64,000 nt of DNA from Pseudomonas frederiksbergensis (GTDB lineage: Bacteria > Pseudomonadota > Gammaproteobacteria > Pseudomonadales > Pseudomonadaceae), in assembly GCF_003732665.1 (NCBI RefSeq), contig NZ_MOBP01000016.1, positions 108,056 through 172,055 of the forward strand, read 5' to 3'. The translations under genes were made by a program, and so were the position numbers. A model generated the notes under the pieces. It searched no databases. It was given only the letters and a program-made list of their open reading frames with translations, and was not told the origin of the DNA. Below, piece by piece: positions 59,837 to 64,000 of the stretch. Within the stretch, counting starts at the first letter, position 1; each line of letters opens with the position of its first letter.

Positions 59837-60985
59837 ATGCTGCGTCGCCGCATGCTGATCATGTTGGGTGTTGTGCTGTTGATCGTGTTGGTCCTGGGCG
59901 GTTACAAAGCCTTTTCGATCTACACGATGGTCCAGGGTTTCTCCAAGCCGAAACCGCCCATCAGTGTCGCCGTGGCCACGGCCGCCGAACAGCCGTGGCA
60001 AATGCGCTTGCCCACCGTCGGCACGCTCAAGGCATTGCAAGGGGTGAACCTGAGCCTGGAGATCGCCGGCACCGTCAAGGACCTGATGTTCGAATCGGGG
60101 CAGAAGGTCAAGGCCGGGCAACCGCTGCTGCAACTGGACAGCGCCGTGGAAAGCGCGCTGCTGGAAACCGCCCAGGCTGACCTCGGGCTGGCCCAACTGG
60201 ATTTCGGTCGTGGCAGCCAACTGGTCGACAGCCGCGCCATCTCCAAAGGCGAGTACGACCGGCTCTCGGCGCAGCTGCAAAAGAACAAGGCCACGGTCAA
60301 CCAGCTCAAGGCATCCCTGGCGAAGAAACGCATCGTCGCGCCGTTCAGCGGCACCATCGGCATTCGCCAGGTGGACGTCGGCGACTACCTCGCCAGCGGC
60401 ACCATGATCGCCACCCTGCAAGACCTCAGCAGCCTCTATGTGGATTTCTTCCTGCCCGAGCAATCGGTGCCGAAGATCGGCCTCGGCCAACCGGTGCAGG
60501 TCATCGTCTCGGCCTATCCGACCCAGAACTTCCCCGGCACCATCAGTGCGATCAACCCGAAGGTCGAGAACAGCACGCGCAACATTCTCGTGCGCGCCAC
60601 CCTGGCCAACCCGGATGGCAAATTGCTGCCGGGGATGTTCGCCAGCCTGCAAGTGATGTTGCCGGACCCGCAGCCGCACATCGTGGTGCCGGAAAGCGCG
60701 ATCACCTACACCCTGTACGGCAACTCGTTGTACGTGGTCGGGCAGAAAAAAGCCGAGGACGGCACTGTCGAAAAAGACGACAAGGGCCAACCGGTGCTGA
60801 TCGCCGAACGGCGCTTCATCGAAACCGGCGAGCGCCGCGATGGCCTGGTGATGATCAACAAAGGCGTGCAGAGCGGCGAACAAGTGGTCACGGCCGGCCA
60901 GATCAAACTGGTCAACGGCTCACACATTGCCATCAGCGACGACAAGACCCTGACCGATAAGAACAGTCAGCCACGCACTGACTGA
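59837..60985 (+). CDS. mexV: RND efflux periplasmic adaptor, MexV-like
   Basis: A 382-residue membrane-fusion protein with an N-terminal membrane helix (~8-27), lipoyl/hairpin halves ('GVNLSLEIAGTVKDLMFESGQKVKAGQPLLQLDS', residues ~68-102, and 'KKRIVAPFSGTIGIRQVDVGDYLASG') and beta-barrel ('PEQSVPKIGLGQPVQVIV'). It bridges the inner-membrane pump and an outer-membrane channel. AAGGA precedes the ATG. The pump gene follows 13 bases later, so they form an operon. The name rests on similarity and position beside the icmP cluster, as with PA4374-PA4375. Confidence 0.87.
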   Translation: MLRRRMLIMLGVVLLIVLVLGGYKAFSIYTMVQGFSKPKPPISVAVATAAEQPWQMRLPTVGTLKALQGVNLSLEIAGTVKDLMFESGQKVKAGQPLLQLDSAVESALLETAQADLGLAQLDFGRGSQLVDSRAISKGEYDRLSAQLQKNKATVNQLKASLAKKRIVAPFSGTIGIRQVDVGDYLASGTMIATLQDLSSLYVDFFLPEQSVPKIGLGQPVQVIVSAYPTQNFPGTISAINPKVENSTRNILVRATLANPDGKLLPGMFASLQVMLPDPQPHIVVPESAITYTLYGNSLYVVGQKKAEDGTVEKDDKGQPVLIAERRFIETGERRDGLVMINKGVQSGEQVVTAGQIKLVNGSHIAISDDKTLTDKNSQPRTD

Positions 60986-60998
60986 TCAAGGAATCCTC

Positions 60999-63900
60999 AT
61001 GGCTTTTACCGATCCGTTCATCCGCCGCCCGGTGCTCGCCACCGTGGTCAGCCTGTTGATTGTTCTGCTGGGGTTCCAGGCCTGGAGCAAGCTGCCGCTG
61101 CGCCAATACCCGCAAATGGAAAACGCCCTGATCACGGTGACCACCGCCTACCCCGGGGCCAACGCCGAAACCATCCAGGGCTACATCACCCAACCCATGC
61201 AGCAGAGCCTGGCGAGCGCCGAGGGCATCGACTACATGACCTCGGTCAGTCGCCAGAACTTCTCGGTGATCTCGATCTACGCCCGTATCGGCTCCAACAG
61301 CGATCGCTTGTTCACCGAGCTGCTGGCCAAGGCCAACGAGGTTAAGAACCAGTTGCCTCAGGATGCCGAAGACCCGGTACTGAGCAAGGAAGCAGCCGAT
61401 GCCTCGGCGCTGATGTACATCAGTTACTTCAGCAAGGAGCTGAACAACCCCCAAATTACCGACTACCTGTCCCGGGTCATCCAGCCCAAACTGGCGACGC
61501 TGCCCGGCATGGCTGAAGCCGAGATCCTGGGTAACCAGGTGTTCGCCATGCGCCTGTGGCTGGACCCGGTGAAACTCGCCGGTTTTGGCTTGAGCGCCAG
61601 CGACGTGACCAACGCGGTGCGCCAGTACAACTTCCTCTCCGCCGCCGGCGAAGTGAAAGGCGAGTACGTGGTCACCAGCATCAACGCCAACACCGAGCTC
61701 AAGTCCGCCGAGGCCTTTGCCGCGATTCCGCTCAAGGTCGATGGCGACAGCCGGGTGCTGCTCAGCGATGTGGCGCGGGTCGAGATGGGCGCCGAAAACT
61801 ACAACGCCATCAGCTCCTTCGGCGGCACACCGTCGGTATACATCGGTATCAAGGCCACACCCGGCGCCAACCCGCTGGACGTGATCAAGGAAGTGCGCAA
61901 GATCATGCCGGAGCTGGAAGCCCAGTTGCCGCCCAACCTGAAAAGCGAAATTGCCTACGACGCCACGCTGTTTATCCAGGCCTCGATCAACGAGGTGATC
62001 AAGACCCTGTTCGAAGCGGTGCTGATCGTGATTGTCGTGGTGTTCCTGTTCCTCGGCGCCCTGCGCTCGGTGGTGATCCCGGTGGTGACCATCCCGCTGT
62101 CGATGATCGGCGTGATGTTCTTCATGCAGATGATGGGTTACTCGATCAACCTGCTGACCCTGCTGGCGATGGTGCTGGCCATCGGCCTGGTGGTGGACGA
62201 TGCGATTGTGGTGGTGGAGAACATCCACCGGCACATCGAGGAAGGCAAGACGCCGCTGGACGCGGCCATTGAGGGGGCGCGGGAAATCGCCATGCCGGTG
62301 GTTTCCATGACCATCACCCTGGCGGCGGTGTATGCGCCGATCGGGTTCCTCACCGGGCTCACCGGGGCGTTGTTCAAGGAGTTCGCCCTGACCCTGGCCG
62401 GGGCCGTGGTGATTTCCGGCATTGTCGCCCTGACCCTCTCGCCGATGATGTGCGCCTTTTTGCTGCGCCACGACACCAATCCCAGTGGCCTGGCCCATCG
62501 CCTCGACCTGATTTTCGAAGGCCTCAAGCGCCGTTATCAGAGCATGCTGCACGGCACGCTCAATACCCGGCCGGTGGTGCTGGTGTTCGCAGTGATCGTT
62601 CTTTGCCTGATCCCGGTGTTTCTCAAGTTCGCCAAATCGGAACTGGCGCCGGACGAGGACCAGGGCATCATTTTCATGATGGCCAACGCCCCGCAGCCGA
62701 CCAACCTTGACTACCTCAATGCCTACACCGACGAGTTCATCCAGATCTTCAAGGAGTTTCCCGAGTACTACTCCTCGTTCCAGATCAATGGTTTCAATGG
62801 CGTGCAATCCGGCATCGGCGGCTTCCTGCTCAAGCCGTGGAACGAGCGCAGCCGTACGCAAATGCAGATCCTGCCCGAGGTCCAGGCGAAGTTGGGGAGC
62901 ATTCCCGGCTTGCAGATTTTCGGCTTCAACCTGCCGTCCCTGCCGGGCACCGGTGAAGGCTTGCCGTTTCAGTTCATCATCAACACCGCCAACGACTACG
63001 CCTCGCTGCTGGACGTGGCGGACCGGGTGAAAAAACGCGCACTGGAGTCCGGCAAGTTTGCCTTCGTCGACATCGACCTGGCGTTCGACAAGCCGGAAGT
63101 GGTGGTGGATATCGACCGCGCCAAGGCGGCGCAGATGGGCGTGTCGATGCAGGACCTGGGCGGCACCCTGGCGACGCTGTTGGGTGAGGCGGAAATCAAC
63201 CGGTTCACCATTGAAGGGCGCAGCTACAAGGTCATCGCCCAGGTCGAACGGGCCTACCGGGATAACCCTGACTGGCTGAACAATTACTACGTCAAGAACA
63301 CCAAGGGCGAACTGCTGCCACTGTCGACCCTGATCACCGTGACCGACCGGGCGCGGCCACGGCAGTTGAACCAGTTCCAGCAGCTCAACGCTGCAGCAGT
63401 GACCGGTTTCCCGCTGGTCAGCATGGGCGAGGCCATCGATACCGTGCGCCAGATCGCCCAGGAAGAAGCGCCGGCGGGGTTTGCCTTTGACTATGGCGGC
63501 ACCTCGCGGCAATTCGTCCAGGAAGGCAGCGCGCTGTGGGTGACCTTCGCCCTGGCGCTGGCGATCATTTTCCTGGTGCTGGCGGCGCAGTTCGAAAGCT
63601 TCCGCGATCCATTGGTGATCCTGGTGACGGTGCCGCTGTCGATTTGCGGGGCGTTGATTCCGCTGTTCCTCGGTTGGTCGAGCATGAACATCTACACCCA
63701 GGTCGGGCTGGTGACGCTGATCGGGCTGATCAGCAAGCACGGAATCCTGATCGTCGAATTCGCCAACAAACTGCGCCGGGAGAAAGGCCTGACCCCGCGT
63801 GAGGCGGTGGAGGAAGCGGCGGCCATTCGCCTGCGCCCGGTCTTGATGACCACCGCAGCGATGGTGTTCGGCATGGTGCCGTTGATTCTGGCCACGGGCG

Positions 63901-64000
63901 CGGGCGCGGTCAGCCGGTTTGATATCGGCACGGTGATCGCTACGGGAATGTCGATCGGGACGTTGTTTACATTGTTTGTATTGCCGTGCGTGTACACGCT
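60999..64000 (+). CDS. mexW: RND efflux pump subunit, MexW-like (3' end beyond window)
   Basis: An open frame of about 1000 codons, uninterrupted to the window edge, begins MAFTDPFIRRPVLATVVSLL after AAGGA. It has the proton-relay aspartates in 'GLVVDDAIVVVENIHR', the porter domains and the second membrane half ('SISKHGILIVEFANKLRR'-like block 'LISKHGILIVEFAN'), typical of AcrB-class pumps of about 1020 residues, so only a short C-terminus is missing. It exports drugs driven by the proton gradient. No outer-membrane channel gene is seen, so an unlinked OprM-type channel is expected. Confidence 0.93.
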   Translation, partial: MAFTDPFIRRPVLATVVSLLIVLLGFQAWSKLPLRQYPQMENALITVTTAYPGANAETIQGYITQPMQQSLASAEGIDYMTSVSRQNFSVISIYARIGSNSDRLFTELLAKANEVKNQLPQDAEDPVLSKEAADASALMYISYFSKELNNPQITDYLSRVIQPKLATLPGMAEAEILGNQVFAMRLWLDPVKLAGFGLSASDVTNAVRQYNFLSAAGEVKGEYVVTSINANTELKSAEAFAAIPLKVDGDSRVLLSDVARVEMGAENYNAISSFGGTPSVYIGIKATPGANPLDVIKEVRKIMPELEAQLPPNLKSEIAYDATLFIQASINEVIKTLFEAVLIVIVVVFLFLGALRSVVIPVVTIPLSMIGVMFFMQMMGYSINLLTLLAMVLAIGLVVDDAIVVVENIHRHIEEGKTPLDAAIEGAREIAMPVVSMTITLAAVYAPIGFLTGLTGALFKEFALTLAGAVVISGIVALTLSPMMCAFLLRHDTNPSGLAHRLDLIFEGLKRRYQSMLHGTLNTRPVVLVFAVIVLCLIPVFLKFAKSELAPDEDQGIIFMMANAPQPTNLDYLNAYTDEFIQIFKEFPEYYSSFQINGFNGVQSGIGGFLLKPWNERSRTQMQILPEVQAKLGSIPGLQIFGFNLPSLPGTGEGLPFQFIINTANDYASLLDVADRVKKRALESGKFAFVDIDLAFDKPEVVVDIDRAKAAQMGVSMQDLGGTLATLLGEAEINRFTIEGRSYKVIAQVERAYRDNPDWLNNYYVKNTKGELLPLSTLITVTDRARPRQLNQFQQLNAAAVTGFPLVSMGEAIDTVRQIAQEEAPAGFAFDYGGTSRQFVQEGSALWVTFALALAIIFLVLAAQFESFRDPLVILVTVPLSICGALIPLFLGWSSMNIYTQVGLVTLIGLISKHGILIVEFANKLRREKGLTPREAVEEAAAIRLRPVLMTTAAMVFGMVPLILATGAGAVSRFDIGTVIATGMSIGTLFTLFVLPCVYT

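Noticed and set aside
60933..63740. 935-codon open frame on the minus strand at the right end
   Set aside because: It lies antisense to mexW, which runs forward to the window edge with full RND signatures; the minus product is His/Gln/Asp-rich and matches no family.
1..64000. tRNA, rRNA, insertion sequence or prophage integrase genes
   Set aside because: None was recognised by eye on either strand; the accessory regions are marked by REP elements rather than transposase or integrase genes.

Overview
The window reads as chromosomal DNA of a fluorescent Pseudomonas, most likely from the P. fluorescens group. The evidence is GC-rich genes with Pseudomonas-style Shine-Dalgarno sites, more than 20 REP/REPIN-type inverted repeats in the intergenic gaps, and two blocks whose order I recall from P. 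aeruginosa PAO1. The first block (4.5-9.3 kb) is enoyl-CoA hydratase, ferredoxin reductase, SadC-like cyclase and fumarase. The second (45.4-64 kb) is epimerase, ArgP, ACT protein, LysE, SodB, BifA, IcmP-type iron cluster and MexVW. The synteny statements come from memory, not from a search.

Layout. 0-4.3 kb: three tandem delta-60-repeat (beta-propeller-like) proteins. 4.5-9.3 kb: a minus-strand operon (diguanylate cyclase, 2Fe-2S reductase, crotonase) and class I fumarase. 9.7-19.9 kb: an insecticidal-type toxin complex island with one TcB and two tandem TcC/Rhs proteins. The two TcC proteins share an N-terminal shell but carry unrelated C-terminal cargo. No TcA lies in the window, and a near-consensus lux box sits upstream of TcB. 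20-24.7 kb: a DctB/DctD-type (MifSR-like) two-component system and a KgtP-type 2-oxoglutarate permease behind a -24/-12 promoter. 25-28 kb: small and regulatory genes. 28.3-36.8 kb: a polyamine-type ABC importer, an aldehyde dehydrogenase and a ThDP-dependent 2-keto acid decarboxylase (AruI-like) with a divergent LysR regulator, which together look like a catabolic module for a cationic amine or amino acid.

36.9-44.3 kb: an NAD(P)-binding reductase, a metallo-beta-lactamase-fold protein with an altered metal motif and its divergent LysR gene, a 136-bp-period REPIN array, a 58-aa membrane protein, the pobR/pobA pair for 4-hydroxybenzoate and a DHA2 exporter. 44.4-50.7 kb: a double-Cache periplasmic protein, a coiled-coil membrane protein, an epimerase, argP/ACT/lysE, sodB and a short DUF6124-like gene. 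50.7-51.9 kb: no convincing gene, but a 72-bp tandem REP block and a strongly structured GC-rich element. 51.9-64 kb: bifA (starting with TTG), a probably iron-responsive imelysin, di-heme protein, imelysin and DUF1513 cluster, and mexV with mexW cut by the window end.

The most interesting parts are the orphan TcB-TcC-TcC locus with a lux box, the matched -24/-12 promoter between an NtrC-type regulator and its likely target, the REPIN arrays, and the structured 51.3-kb element.
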